Below are positions 1 to 6,364 of a stretch of 6,847 nucleotides of DNA, one piece after another; position 1 is the first letter of the stretch; each line of letters opens with the position of its first letter. The notes under the pieces are model-generated. The model searched no databases and had not been told where the DNA came from. It saw nothing but the letters and a program-made list of their open reading frames with translations. The position numbers were made by a program, and so were the translations under genes. Origin of the DNA: Burkholderiaceae bacterium (GTDB lineage: Bacteria > Pseudomonadota > Gammaproteobacteria > Burkholderiales > Burkholderiaceae); assembly GCA_022701965.1 (NCBI GenBank), contig JAKONL010000097.1, positions 1 to 6,847 on the forward strand, read 5' to 3'.

Positions 1-388
1 CGAGCTCGATCCGGATGCCGGGGCTCGCGCGCACGAACGAAGAGATGTCCGCCGGCAGGAATTGCGTCACCGCCGAAGTGTTGGCCCACAGCCGGACGAC
101 GCCGAGCAGGCCGGTCGCATGGTCCGACAGGTCGGCGGCGAGCTGATCGACGTCGCTGAGGATGCGCTGCGCATGCACATGGAGCGCCTGCCCGGCCACG
201 GTCAGGGTGACGCCGCGCGAATGCCGCTCGAGCAGCGCGGCACCCACCGTCGCTTCGAGGTCGGCGATGCGCTTGCTGGCGGCGCCGACGGCCAGGTTGG
301 CCAGCTGGGCCCCCTTGCTGATGCTGCCGCTGCGGGCCACGAGGTTGAAGAGCGACAGCGAGAACAGGTTCAGCCGATGAAGGTTCAC
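1..388 (-). CDS. LysR-type transcriptional regulator, N-terminal part (cut by window edge)
   Basis: This is the N-terminal 129 residues of a LysR-family DNA-binding regulator; the rest lies beyond the left edge. Reading leftward from a GTG at 388, the protein begins VNLHRLNLFSLSLFNLVARS. The winged helix-turn-helix follows at about residues 5-65: GSISKGAQLANLAVGAASKR (21-40) covers the turn and recognition helix, IADLEATVGAALLERHSRGV the end of the helix and wing, and TLTVAGQAL the usual junction to the linker helix. From about residue 95 (GLLGVVRLWA) the first strand of the effector-binding domain starts. No good Shine-Dalgarno precedes the GTG, but no in-frame ATG lies just upstream; a TTG about 33 codons upstream would add an extension unlike LysR proteins. 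The gene is divergent from the TPS transporter gene, the classic layout in which a LysR protein controls itself and its neighbour. The inducer cannot be read from this portion. Confidence 0.88.
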   Translation of the reverse strand, partial: MNLHRLNLFSLSLFNLVARSGSISKGAQLANLAVGAASKRIADLEATVGAALLERHSRGVTLTVAGQALHVHAQRILSDVDQLAADLSDHATGLLGVVRLWANTSAVTQFLPADISSFVRASPGIRIEL

Positions 389-390
389 GG

Positions 391-406
391 AGCGTGGAAG
401 CGTGGA
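391..406. repeat. Perfect tandem octamer, two copies of AGCGTGGA
   Basis: AGCGTGGA occurs twice back to back (391-398 and 399-406), immediately upstream of the LysR GTG start. It lies in the untranslated leader of that regulator and just before the Shine-Dalgarno-like GGAGGTGA. It may be chance in GC-rich DNA or a small regulatory repeat. Only the repeat itself is certain. Confidence 0.45.
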
Positions 407-411
407 GGTGA
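404..411 (+). promoter_or_regulatory. Strong Shine-Dalgarno-like site before ATG 418 (start-deciding alternative)
   Basis: GGAGGTGA is a full match to the anti-Shine-Dalgarno end of 16S rRNA and lies 6 bases before an ATG at 418 that is in frame with the TPS transporter. It is the best ribosome site in the region. Using it would give a 628-residue transporter with about 44 extra residues. These are encoded partly by the AT-rich promoter-like island with atypical codons (ATA, TTA, AGT, TTG). ATG 418 is also only 29 bases from the regulator's start, leaving no room for a promoter between them. I therefore regard it as a serious alternative rather than the preferred start. Confidence 0.35.
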
Positions 412-488
412 CAAGCGATGGCGCGTCGCCACCGCGTGCGGACGAGTCGGCACGTCGGATATCATCCCGCCCCCGGATCAATCCGAAC

Positions 489-580
489 CGTTCAATTCTT
501 CAGTTGGCTTCTGATCATACACCAAAGTTTGCAGTGTGTGTTTTTATTTGTGTACCTTAGTAAAAAAGACTTAATCCACA
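489..580. promoter_or_regulatory. AT-rich divergent promoter/operator region between the LysR gene and the TPS transporter
   Basis: Bases 491-580 contain only 30 G/C of 90 by my count, in a window that is otherwise strongly GC-rich, which is typical of a promoter region. It contains a dyad TCAG-N7-CTGA (500-503 and 511-514) and an adjoining palindrome TGATCA (512-517). Either could be a LysR-type binding site, although the spacing (T-N13-A) is not the canonical T-N11-A. A weak rightward promoter can be proposed: TTGCAG (529-534), 18 bases, TACCTT (553-558). That would start transcription near 565, downstream of GTG 550 but upstream of ATG 594. The assignment rests on composition and position. 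Confidence 0.4.
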
Positions 581-2304
581 GGGAAAGCGCTCGATGCCGG
601 TACGGACGTCCGTATCTCGCGGTGTTCGGTGCGCTGTGCCTTTCGCTAGGCGCTCGCGCGCAGACCGCTTCTGCTCCGCAGCCGTTTGTCGAGGAGCAAC
701 GCCAGCAGGAGCGCGAACGCGCCCTGCGCGAACGTCAGGAGCGCGGCGCGGATGCCCGCATCCCGGTCGATGCGAAACCCGCGGCCGGCCGCCTTCCGCT
801 GTCGGAGAGCCCCTGCTTCGTCGTCGACCGGCTGAGCCTGGATGGCGAAATGGCGGCGGACTTCGAGGGCAGCCTGTCTGCCGCTGCCGGCGAGGGAGGT
901 CAGGACTCGCCGATCGGCCGCTGCCTGGGTAGCGAAGGCATCGACATGGTGGTCGCACGTGTGCAGCACGCCATCATCGGGAAGGGTTACACCACCACCC
1001 GCGTTCTGGCGGGTCGGCAGGACCTGGGCAGCAGGGTTCTGACGCTGACGCTGATACCCGGGCGGGTCTCAGCGATCCGGTTCGCCCACGCATCGGCCTT
1101 GCCGACGAATTTGCGCAGCGCCATCCCGGTGCGACCCGGCGATCTGCTGAATCTGCGTGACGTCGAACAGGGCCTGGAGAACCTCAAGCGACTGCCGACG
1201 GTCGATGCCGACATCCGGATCGAGCCGTCCGGCGCGCCCGATGCGCGTCCCGGCGACAGCGACCTGGTCGTCAGGTACAGCCGGAAATTTACGCTGCGCG
1301 CGACGCTGAGTGTGGACGACTCGGGCACCGAAGCCACGGGGAAGACCCAGACGGGAATGACCGTGGCCTGGGACGGTCCCTTGGGGCTGAACGATCTGGC
1401 CTACGCCAGCCTGAACCACGACGCCTTCAATCACGATGGCCGGGGCACCCGCGGCCAGACGGTTCACTACTCCGTTCCGTTCGGGTACTGGCTTGTCGGC
1501 GCGACGGCCAGCCAGAACGCGTACCACCAGTCCGTCGCCGGCCTCGGCGAGAACTATGTCTACGCCGGCGAGACCCGAAACGCCGAGGTCAGGCTGTCCC
1601 GGCTGATCTACCGGGACCAGCGCCGCAAGACGACGGCGGCGATCCGGGGCTTCCGGCGAGCGTCGAACAACTTCATCGACGACACGGAAGTCGAAGTGCA
1701 GCGCCGCGTCGTGGGTGGGTGGGAGGCAAGCGTCAGCCATCGCGAGTTCGTCGGCGACGCGACCCTGGACGCCACCTTGGCCCATCGCCGGGGCACAGGT
1801 GCATTCGGGGCGCTGCCGGCACCCGAGGAACCGTTCGGCGAAGGGACGTCCCGCCTCAAGCTCTGCACGGCGGACGCGAACCTGAACGCGCCTTTCCAGC
1901 TCGGTGCGCAGAAGCTGCGCTACGCGGCGTTGTGGCGCGCGCAATGGAACCGCACACCCCTCACGCCGCAAGACCGCTTCGCCATCGGCGGGCGCTACAC
2001 CGTGCGCGGGTTCGACGGCGAGACCAGTCTCCTGGGCGAGCGCGGCTGGTTGCTGCGCAACGACCTGGGCCTCGCACTCGGGCAGACCGGTGCCGAACTC
2101 TATGCCGGCATCGACTACGGCGAGGTCGGCGGGCCTTCCACGCGGAACCTGCCGGGACGTCATCTCGCCGGCGGCGCGCTCGGCGTGAGAGGCGCCTTCA
2201 GAAGGCTGAACTACGACGTCTTCATCGGAGCGCCGATCTCTAGGCCCGAGGGGTACCGCACGGCCAAGGTGACCGGCGGGGTCAATTTCAACTACAGCTT
2301 CTGA
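550..2304 (+). CDS. TpsB-type outer-membrane transporter (ShlB/FhaC/HecB family, two-partner secretion)
   Basis: This is the outer-membrane translocator of a two-partner (type Vb) secretion system, which moves an exoprotein from periplasm to cell surface. From the GTG at 550 it has 584 residues, the normal family size. A signal peptide has its hydrophobic core YLAVFGALCLSLGARA at about residues 22-37, with cleavage before QTASA. A charged helical segment rich in Gln, Glu and Arg (48-65) sits where FhaC has its plug helix and linker. POTRA domain 1 starts at CFVVDRLSLDG (89-99); POTRA 2 follows from about 170 to 245. The rest is a 16-strand-type beta barrel: LGLNDLAYASLNHDA is the ShlB signature, VRGF (485-488) is the conserved L6-loop motif, and GERGWLLRNDL follows it. 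The protein ends NFNYSF, with the terminal Phe of barrel proteins. The start is unsettled: GTG 550 lacks a ribosome site, ATG 418 has a strong one but adds an odd leader, and ATG 594 is out of frame. No large TpsA gene is adjacent. Confidence 0.9.
   Translation: MYLSKKDLIHRESARCRYGRPYLAVFGALCLSLGARAQTASAPQPFVEEQRQQERERALRERQERGADARIPVDAKPAAGRLPLSESPCFVVDRLSLDGEMAADFEGSLSAAAGEGGQDSPIGRCLGSEGIDMVVARVQHAIIGKGYTTTRVLAGRQDLGSRVLTLTLIPGRVSAIRFAHASALPTNLRSAIPVRPGDLLNLRDVEQGLENLKRLPTVDADIRIEPSGAPDARPGDSDLVVRYSRKFTLRATLSVDDSGTEATGKTQTGMTVAWDGPLGLNDLAYASLNHDAFNHDGRGTRGQTVHYSVPFGYWLVGATASQNAYHQSVAGLGENYVYAGETRNAEVRLSRLIYRDQRRKTTAAIRGFRRASNNFIDDTEVEVQRRVVGGWEASVSHREFVGDATLDATLAHRRGTGAFGALPAPEEPFGEGTSRLKLCTADANLNAPFQLGAQKLRYAALWRAQWNRTPLTPQDRFAIGGRYTVRGFDGETSLLGERGWLLRNDLGLALGQTGAELYAGIDYGEVGGPSTRNLPGRHLAGGALGVRGAFRRLNYDVFIGAPISRPEGYRTAKVTGGVNFNYSF
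580..587 (+). promoter_or_regulatory. Shine-Dalgarno-like site before an out-of-frame ATG at 594
   Basis: AGGGAAAG ends 6 bases before ATG 594, a good ribosome-site arrangement just downstream of the AT-rich island. The ATG is one base out of register with the transporter's signal peptide. Removing a single base, for example in the CCGG at 597-600, would read MPYGRPYLAVFGALCLSLG, a textbook signal peptide. This is either the true start hidden by an indel or a coincidence. Confidence 0.4.
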
Positions 2305-2376
2305 GATGGAGTTTCACAAGGCCCAGCATTTTCCCCAAGTACCTCGTCCGTCCTTCGACACAGATTTCAATCATCA

Positions 2377-3195
2377 ATGAACAACAAGATTTCCTTGGCG
2401 CTCTCCGTCCTGTCCCTCGCACTGCTGCAAGCGTGCGGCGGCGGCGGCGGAGACTCCCAGTCTGCAAACACCCTCGAAACGAATGCACCCCCGACCAACG
2501 GCGCGCCCACGCAGACCAACACCGGCTCCGTGACCGCTGCGTTCGTCCGTGGCGATCTCTCGCGCTATCTCCTCGCGGGCGTCGGCAGTCAAATCTCCGG
2601 CCGGTTGACGACGAGCGTGCAGGCCGAAGGCGGCGCGATGACGACCCTGAACTCCAACGTGTTGAGCGGCACCACGTCCGTCAGGGAGATCAACGGGAAC
2701 GGTTCCTATGCACTGGGCCGCTGGGCCGCCGGTACCGTCGTGACGTCGACCGGCGCCAGGACCCTGACCGGAACGGACAATCAGGCCTATCACTACATCG
2801 CCTTCAACGCGCTGGGCGCACTGCCTGTGTCTGGCAGCGCCACCTGCGATGCAGGCGTGTTCACGGCTCCGACCTATTCGGGTGGTGGCACCAGCACCGT
2901 GGCAAGCGGCAGCGCCAGTGGTTCGGCCACTCTGGCCTTCGGCGCGACCGGCGCGATCGTCGGCGGCACCGTGAACGTGACCGCATCCGGCTCGGGTGGC
3001 TCGGCCCCCTTGAGCACCACGATTCCGTCGCCGACGAGCGCGGGAGTGACCGGCGCCTACCTGTCCAGCGGTACCGGCGCCTATGTGCAGATCGGTGACG
3101 CAGGTTCGAATGCGTACGTCGTGGTCACCAGCTATGTCGCGACCCTTGCCAACGGCGCGCGGTACATCGGTGTCGCCCGGTTCCGCTGCAGCTGA
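2377..3195 (+). CDS. Gly/Ser/Thr-rich predicted lipoprotein, possibly a small TbpB-like beta-barrel
   Basis: This is a 272-residue predicted lipoprotein of unknown function. The N-terminus MNNKISLALSVLSLALLQAC is a lipoprotein signal peptide with lipobox LQAC. Cys20 would be lipidated; Gly at +2 is not an inner-membrane retention signal, so the outer membrane is likely. A GGGGGD tether and a disordered Asn/Pro/Thr segment (about 26-50) follow. The rest is rich in alternating small and hydrophobic residues, as in beta-sheet proteins. Short motifs (GRW near the middle, YHY, ALPVSGSATC, FGATGAIVGGTVNV, a terminal IGVARFRCS) recall the barrel domains of TbpB-like surface lipoproteins. That resemblance is from memory and unverified. 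Cys157 and Cys271 could form a disulfide. The gene starts 72 bases after the TPS transporter stop on the same strand, probably co-transcribed, although its ribosome site is weak. It lacks the length and haemagglutinin-like repeats of a standard TpsA, so a role as substrate or accessory of the transporter is only a hypothesis. Confidence 0.82.
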   Translation: MNNKISLALSVLSLALLQACGGGGGDSQSANTLETNAPPTNGAPTQTNTGSVTAAFVRGDLSRYLLAGVGSQISGRLTTSVQAEGGAMTTLNSNVLSGTTSVREINGNGSYALGRWAAGTVVTSTGARTLTGTDNQAYHYIAFNALGALPVSGSATCDAGVFTAPTYSGGGTSTVASGSASGSATLAFGATGAIVGGTVNVTASGSGGSAPLSTTIPSPTSAGVTGAYLSSGTGAYVQIGDAGSNAYVVVTSYVATLANGARYIGVARFRCS

Positions 3196-3660
3196 TCGAC
3201 GCGATACCTGTGGGGTCTCCGGCGATACCGGGCCTTGTCCAGTGGAACCGGAGGCTCCCGTCGTCGTTGAGCGCACGCTCTTCATCGGCGGACGCACAGA
3301 TATAGCGTGGTGGCCCGAAACGACAGCCTTCGACATCCTCCTGTCCGAAGGGCAGGGCCTCTTCGATGGTTGGAGAAGCGTCCGCGTTGGACGCTGGCGA
3401 AATCAGGCGCGCCCTGCCATCGAGCGGCAAGGAGGCGGCACCTCGAAACCTGGGTTTCTCTCGCTCGAGGTTTGCGGGACACGCTTCCCCATTGCGACGA
3501 AGGCGATCGGCATTCGGGCATGATTTCCCGCATGGGGCACACCGGAGATCGTGCGAGCAGCGAGCGATCTCGAATGCGAGTTCGACCGGCGATTGCAATC
3601 GTGATCGCGATGCGATCGCCGATGTGCCTGATCCCCTTTACCGATCAATGAGGAACACCC
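3196..3660. other. Gene-poor stretch with short inverted repeats, upstream of the reductase gene
   Basis: No coding region can be supported in these 465 bases. Open frames exist on both strands, but their products are Arg-rich or low in recognisable structure, none has a good ribosome site, and none matches a family I know. The stretch should hold the end of the lipoprotein transcript and the promoter of the reductase. A weak dyad, CTCCGG (3217-3222) with CCGGAG (3248-3253), has a 25-base loop and no T-run, so it is not a convincing terminator. Better inverted repeats occur at 3440-3473 and 3561-3620. A decayed gene cannot be excluded. Confidence 0.5.
3590..3617. repeat. Adjacent perfect palindromes upstream of the reductase gene
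   Basis: CGATTGCAATCG (3590-3601) is a perfect 12-base palindrome. It is followed at once by GATCGC-GAT-GCGATC (3603-3617), a perfect 6-3-6 inverted repeat. Just before them, CGAG-N4-CTCG (3561-3572) and CTCG-N4-CGAG (3569-3580) add overlapping dyads. The cluster ends about 43 bases before the reductase ATG, a position suitable for an operator or a leader hairpin. Function is inferred from position only. Confidence 0.45.
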
Positions 3661-4557
3661 ATGTCTCGTGACCAATACAGCTTCACGAATCCAGTCGAGC
3701 AGTACGCTCGTGTGGAGCCGCCCGTGCAACACCAGCCGATGCCCGGCGTCCAGGCGCGGATGACGCCGGTGCCCGATCTGGGCGAGGCGACCTATCGCGG
3801 CAGCGGACGCCTCGCGGGGCGCAAGGCGCTGATCACGGGGGGCGACTCCGGCATCGGCGGTGCGGTCGCCATCGCATTCGCGCGCGAGGGCGCCGACGTC
3901 GTGATCGTGCATCTGCCCGCCGAGCAGGAGGATGCCGCGCACATCCTCGGCCACATCGAGAAGGCCGGCAGGAAGGGACACGCGATCGCCGCCGACATCA
4001 CGGACGCCGCTCGCTGCCGCGCGCTCGTCGCGGAAGCCGTCGGCGTGCTCGGCGGACTCGACATCCTCGTCAACAACGCCGGCAAGCAGGTGGCCGTCGA
4101 GAAGATCGCGGATCTGTCCGACGAGCAGTTCGAGCTGACGTTCCGTACGAACGTGTTCGCGAACTTCTGGATCACCAAGGCGGCGCTGGCGCACATGTCG
4201 GCCGGTGCCAGCATCATCAGCACGGCGTCGCTGGAGGCCTACAAGCCGTCGCCGGAGCGCCTGGACTACGCGGCCACCAAGGCGGCGATCAACAATTTCT
4301 CGAAGGGCCTCGCGCTGCAGGTGGCTTCGCGCGGCATCCGGGTCAACGTGGTCGCCCCGGGGCCGGTATGGACGGCGCTGCAGGTATCGGGCGGTGTGTC
4401 CGACGAGCAGATGAAGGCCTTCGACGACGAGAGCACCTACCAGCGTTCCGGCCAGCCCGCCGAGCTCGCGCCGGCGTACGTTTTTCTCGCCTCCGCGGAA
4501 TCGAGCTACGTCTCGGGCGAGACGTTGGACGTGAACGGCGGCATGGTCACGCCCTGA
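3661..4557 (+). CDS. SDR family NAD(P)-dependent oxidoreductase (YghA / general stress protein 39 type)
   Basis: This is a complete 298-residue classical-type short-chain dehydrogenase/reductase, a cytoplasmic Rossmann-fold enzyme that reduces carbonyls or oxidises alcohols with NAD(P)(H). The 50-residue leader before the fold, with MTPVPDLGEATYRGSGRL just ahead of it, is characteristic of the subgroup with E. coli YghA and Bacillus stress protein 39. The cofactor loop is TGGDSGIG (59-66); NNAG is at 138-141; the active site is Asn164, Ser190, Tyr203 and Lys207 (YAATK), with normal spacing; PGPVWT and the C-terminal SGETLDVNGG are also present. Residue 67 is Gly, where I recall relatives usually having Arg (GIGRAV); this Arg can contact NADP, so cofactor preference may differ. 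The start is ATG 3661, with AGGA about 7 bases upstream. It is not tightly linked to any neighbour and probably has its own promoter. Members are often stress-linked, but the true substrate cannot be told from sequence. Confidence 0.93.
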   Translation: MSRDQYSFTNPVEQYARVEPPVQHQPMPGVQARMTPVPDLGEATYRGSGRLAGRKALITGGDSGIGGAVAIAFAREGADVVIVHLPAEQEDAAHILGHIEKAGRKGHAIAADITDAARCRALVAEAVGVLGGLDILVNNAGKQVAVEKIADLSDEQFELTFRTNVFANFWITKAALAHMSAGASIISTASLEAYKPSPERLDYAATKAAINNFSKGLALQVASRGIRVNVVAPGPVWTALQVSGGVSDEQMKAFDDESTYQRSGQPAELAPAYVFLASAESSYVSGETLDVNGGMVTP

Positions 4558-4676
4558 CCGACGGGCCAGTGCTTTCCTTTCGTCCCATCGACCGTGATGC
4601 CGGCTTCGTCGGCGCACGAGTGGTTGAACAACGACACAGACACCTCGATCGGCGTGTCGATGGCGTCAGTGCGACG

Positions 4677-4913
4677 CTATCGGCAACACCGACACCCCTG
4701 ATGCGACAGACGCGGCGCGCGCGGGCCCGCTTCGGATGGCGCTTCCGTGGTCACCGCGTGGCGGCGAGCGTGCCCGAGCAGCGCCGGGGCCGAAACCACG
4801 CGTCGCGCCTCGGCGCCGCATTCGGGGCAGGGTGCCGGTGCCTGAAATTGCGCGATCGGTCGAATCACTGCGAAAGGTCCGCAGGCCGTGCAGGCGTAGC
4901 CGTAGAGCGGCAT
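4677..4913 (-). CDS. FmdB-type zinc-ribbon protein
   Basis: This small 78-residue protein of the FmdB/CxxC family starts MPLYGYACTACG and has two CxxC knuckles, Cys8/Cys11 and Cys29/Cys32 (CPEC), that should bind one zinc. SAPALL after the ribbon matches the family's usual SAPAF-type continuation. The C-terminus ends in HQGCRCCR, a second Cys-rich cluster like the H-x-GCxCC tails I recall for FmdB proteins beside amidohydrolase genes. FmdB was named as a putative regulator of formamidase in Methylophilus; its molecular role is not established. The gene starts 11 bases after the hydantoinase stop on the same strand, so it is almost certainly co-transcribed and may be translationally coupled. 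The ribosome site is weak. It may help regulation or metal handling of the hydantoinase, which is an inference. The long antisense reading frame across it is a shadow. Confidence 0.85.
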   Translation of the reverse strand: MPLYGYACTACGPFAVIRPIAQFQAPAPCPECGAEARRVVSAPALLGHARRHAVTTEAPSEAGPRAPRLSHQGCRCCR

Positions 4914-4924
4914 GGTCGGGCCGC

Positions 4925-6337
4925 CTACCAACCGCCCGACTCGCCACGCGCGACGAATTCGCCGGCGCCCGCGCGGCCCAGCCACCGGTCGCCATCGACC
5001 AGCAGTTCGCCGCGCAAGATCACCTTGCAGACCTTGCCGGTGACGGCCTTGCCTTCGAACAGCGTGAAGTCGGCGTTGCCGTGTTGCGTCGCCGCCGAGA
5101 TGACGTGACGTGCTTCCGGGTCGAACAGCACGAGGTCGGCGTCGCTGCCTACGGCGATGGTTCCCTTCTTCGGGAACATGCCGAACAGTTTGGCCGGCGC
5201 GGTCGACGTCAGCTCGACGAAGCGGTTCAGGGAAATGCGGCCGGTGCGCACGCCGCCGTCGTAGAGCGTCGGCATGCGCGTCTCGACGCCCGGCACGCCG
5301 TTGGGGATCTTGGAGAAATCGTCGCGGCCATACGGTTTCTGGTTGACGCGCCCCAGGTGCCCTTCCTTCATGCAGAACGGGCAGTGGTCGGTCGAGACCA
5401 GTTGCAGGTCGTCGGTGCGCAGGGCGGTCCACAGGGCTTTCTGCGATTCCTTGGAACGCAGCGGCGGGCTCATGACGTAGCGCGCAAGGTCGAAGTCCTC
5501 GCTGTCGTAGACGCTGTCGTCGAAGAACAGGTAGTGCGGGCAGGTCTCGGCGAACACGGGCACGCCCATGTCGCGGGCCTCGACCACGTGCTTCAGGGCC
5601 TCCTTGGCCGAGAGGTGAACAAAGTAGACCGGCGCTTCGGCCAGTTCGGCGAGCTTGATGCCGCGGTGCGTGGCCTCGCCTTCCATGATGGCCGGCCGCG
5701 TGAGCGCGTGATACTTGGGCGCGGTGTGGCCCTGGGCGAGGGCCTCCTGGATCAGCAGCTCGATGATGGTGCCGTTCTCCGCATGCAGCGCGATCATGCC
5801 GCCATGCTGCCCCACCATGCGCATGGCCTTAAAGATCGCCGCATCGTCGACCATCACCGAGCCCGGGTAGGCCATGAACATCTTGAAGCTGGAGATGCCC
5901 TCGTGGCGGATCGCATGCTGCATGTCGGCCAGGGCCTGCTCGTCGACACCGGTGACGATGACGTGGAAACCGTAGTCGATGCAGGCGCCTGCCGAACCTT
6001 TGTGCCGCGCCCGCTCGATCGCCTCGAGTACGCCGACGTCCTTGCGCTGGAAGGCGAAGTCCACGATGGTGGTCGTCCCGCCGAAAGCGGCCGAGCGCGT
6101 GCCCGACTCGAAGCTGTCGCAGGTGGTCGAGGCGCCGAAGGTGTTGTCCATGTGGGTGTGGCAGTCCACCCCGCCGGGCAGCACCAGCAGGCCGCTGGCG
6201 TCGATCACCTGCGCATCGGCGCCTGCATCCAGCGCCAGGCCGATGGCGACGATGCGGCCGTCGTCGACCAGAATGTCGGCCGTGTAGTCGTCGACCGCCG
6301 TGACGATGCGGCCGTTGCGGATGAGCTTGCGGGTCAT
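4925..6337 (-). CDS. hydA: Dihydropyrimidinase / D-hydantoinase
   Basis: This is a 470-residue cytoplasmic metal-dependent amidohydrolase that opens cyclic amides: 5,6-dihydrouracil or dihydrothymine to N-carbamoyl-beta-amino acids (reductive pyrimidine catabolism), and often 5-substituted hydantoins. All metal ligands of the binuclear centre are visible: His60 and His62 (GGVDCHTHMD), Lys152 (SSFKMFMAYPG, the lysine carbamylated in this family), His185 (HAENG), His241 (YFVHLS) and Asp317 (STDHCPF). Tyr157 corresponds to the substrate-binding tyrosine. The C-terminal KKGTIAVGSDADLVLFDP is the small beta-sandwich domain typical of the superfamily. Length is normal and the gene intact. The start is ATG 6337, with GGAG 10 bases upstream. 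It sits 27 bases after the DapA-family gene and 11 before fmdB, forming one leftward operon. Whether the natural substrate is a dihydropyrimidine or a hydantoin cannot be decided, because no dihydropyrimidine dehydrogenase or carbamoylase gene is in view. Confidence 0.95.
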   Translation of the reverse strand: MTRKLIRNGRIVTAVDDYTADILVDDGRIVAIGLALDAGADAQVIDASGLLVLPGGVDCHTHMDNTFGASTTCDSFESGTRSAAFGGTTTIVDFAFQRKDVGVLEAIERARHKGSAGACIDYGFHVIVTGVDEQALADMQHAIRHEGISSFKMFMAYPGSVMVDDAAIFKAMRMVGQHGGMIALHAENGTIIELLIQEALAQGHTAPKYHALTRPAIMEGEATHRGIKLAELAEAPVYFVHLSAKEALKHVVEARDMGVPVFAETCPHYLFFDDSVYDSEDFDLARYVMSPPLRSKESQKALWTALRTDDLQLVSTDHCPFCMKEGHLGRVNQKPYGRDDFSKIPNGVPGVETRMPTLYDGGVRTGRISLNRFVELTSTAPAKLFGMFPKKGTIAVGSDADLVLFDPEARHVISAATQHGNADFTLFEGKAVTGKVCKVILRGELLVDGDRWLGRAGAGEFVARGESGGW

Positions 6338-6364
6338 GGGAAGAGATCTCCGAGGCGGTCGGTT

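Noticed and set aside
62..514. A 150-residue open frame on the plus strand over the LysR gene
   Set aside because: The minus strand encodes a clear LysR helix-turn-helix across this stretch, so the plus frame is a shadow.
1069..2163. A 364-residue open frame on the minus strand inside the TPS transporter
   Set aside because: The plus-strand frame carries the ShlB signature, VRGF motif and C-terminal Phe. The opposite frame has no recognisable features and is a GC-rich shadow.
3212..3259. A dyad after the lipoprotein gene considered as a transcription terminator
   Set aside because: The stem is only 6 clean pairs with a 25-base loop and no T-run.
2374..3336. A 320-residue open frame on the minus strand opposite the lipoprotein
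   Set aside because: It is composed mostly of Gly/Arg/Ala with no signal or domain, while the plus-strand frame has a proper lipoprotein signal peptide and a stop fitting the gene layout.
3125..3651. Open frames on both strands in the gene-poor stretch (such as plus 3307-3651 and minus 3125-3598)
   Set aside because: None has a recognisable domain, good ribosome site or convincing composition, and some overlap the lipoprotein or run into the reductase leader. A gene relic is possible but not supportable.
3403..4617. A 404-residue open frame on the minus strand opposite the reductase
   Set aside because: It is His/Arg/Asp-rich and has no domain. The plus strand encodes a complete SDR enzyme with an intact active site.
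4558..4676. The convergent gap between the reductase and fmdB considered as a bidirectional terminator
   Set aside because: The only hairpin I see (GCCG/CGGC around 4600-4612) has 4 pairs and no T-run on either strand.
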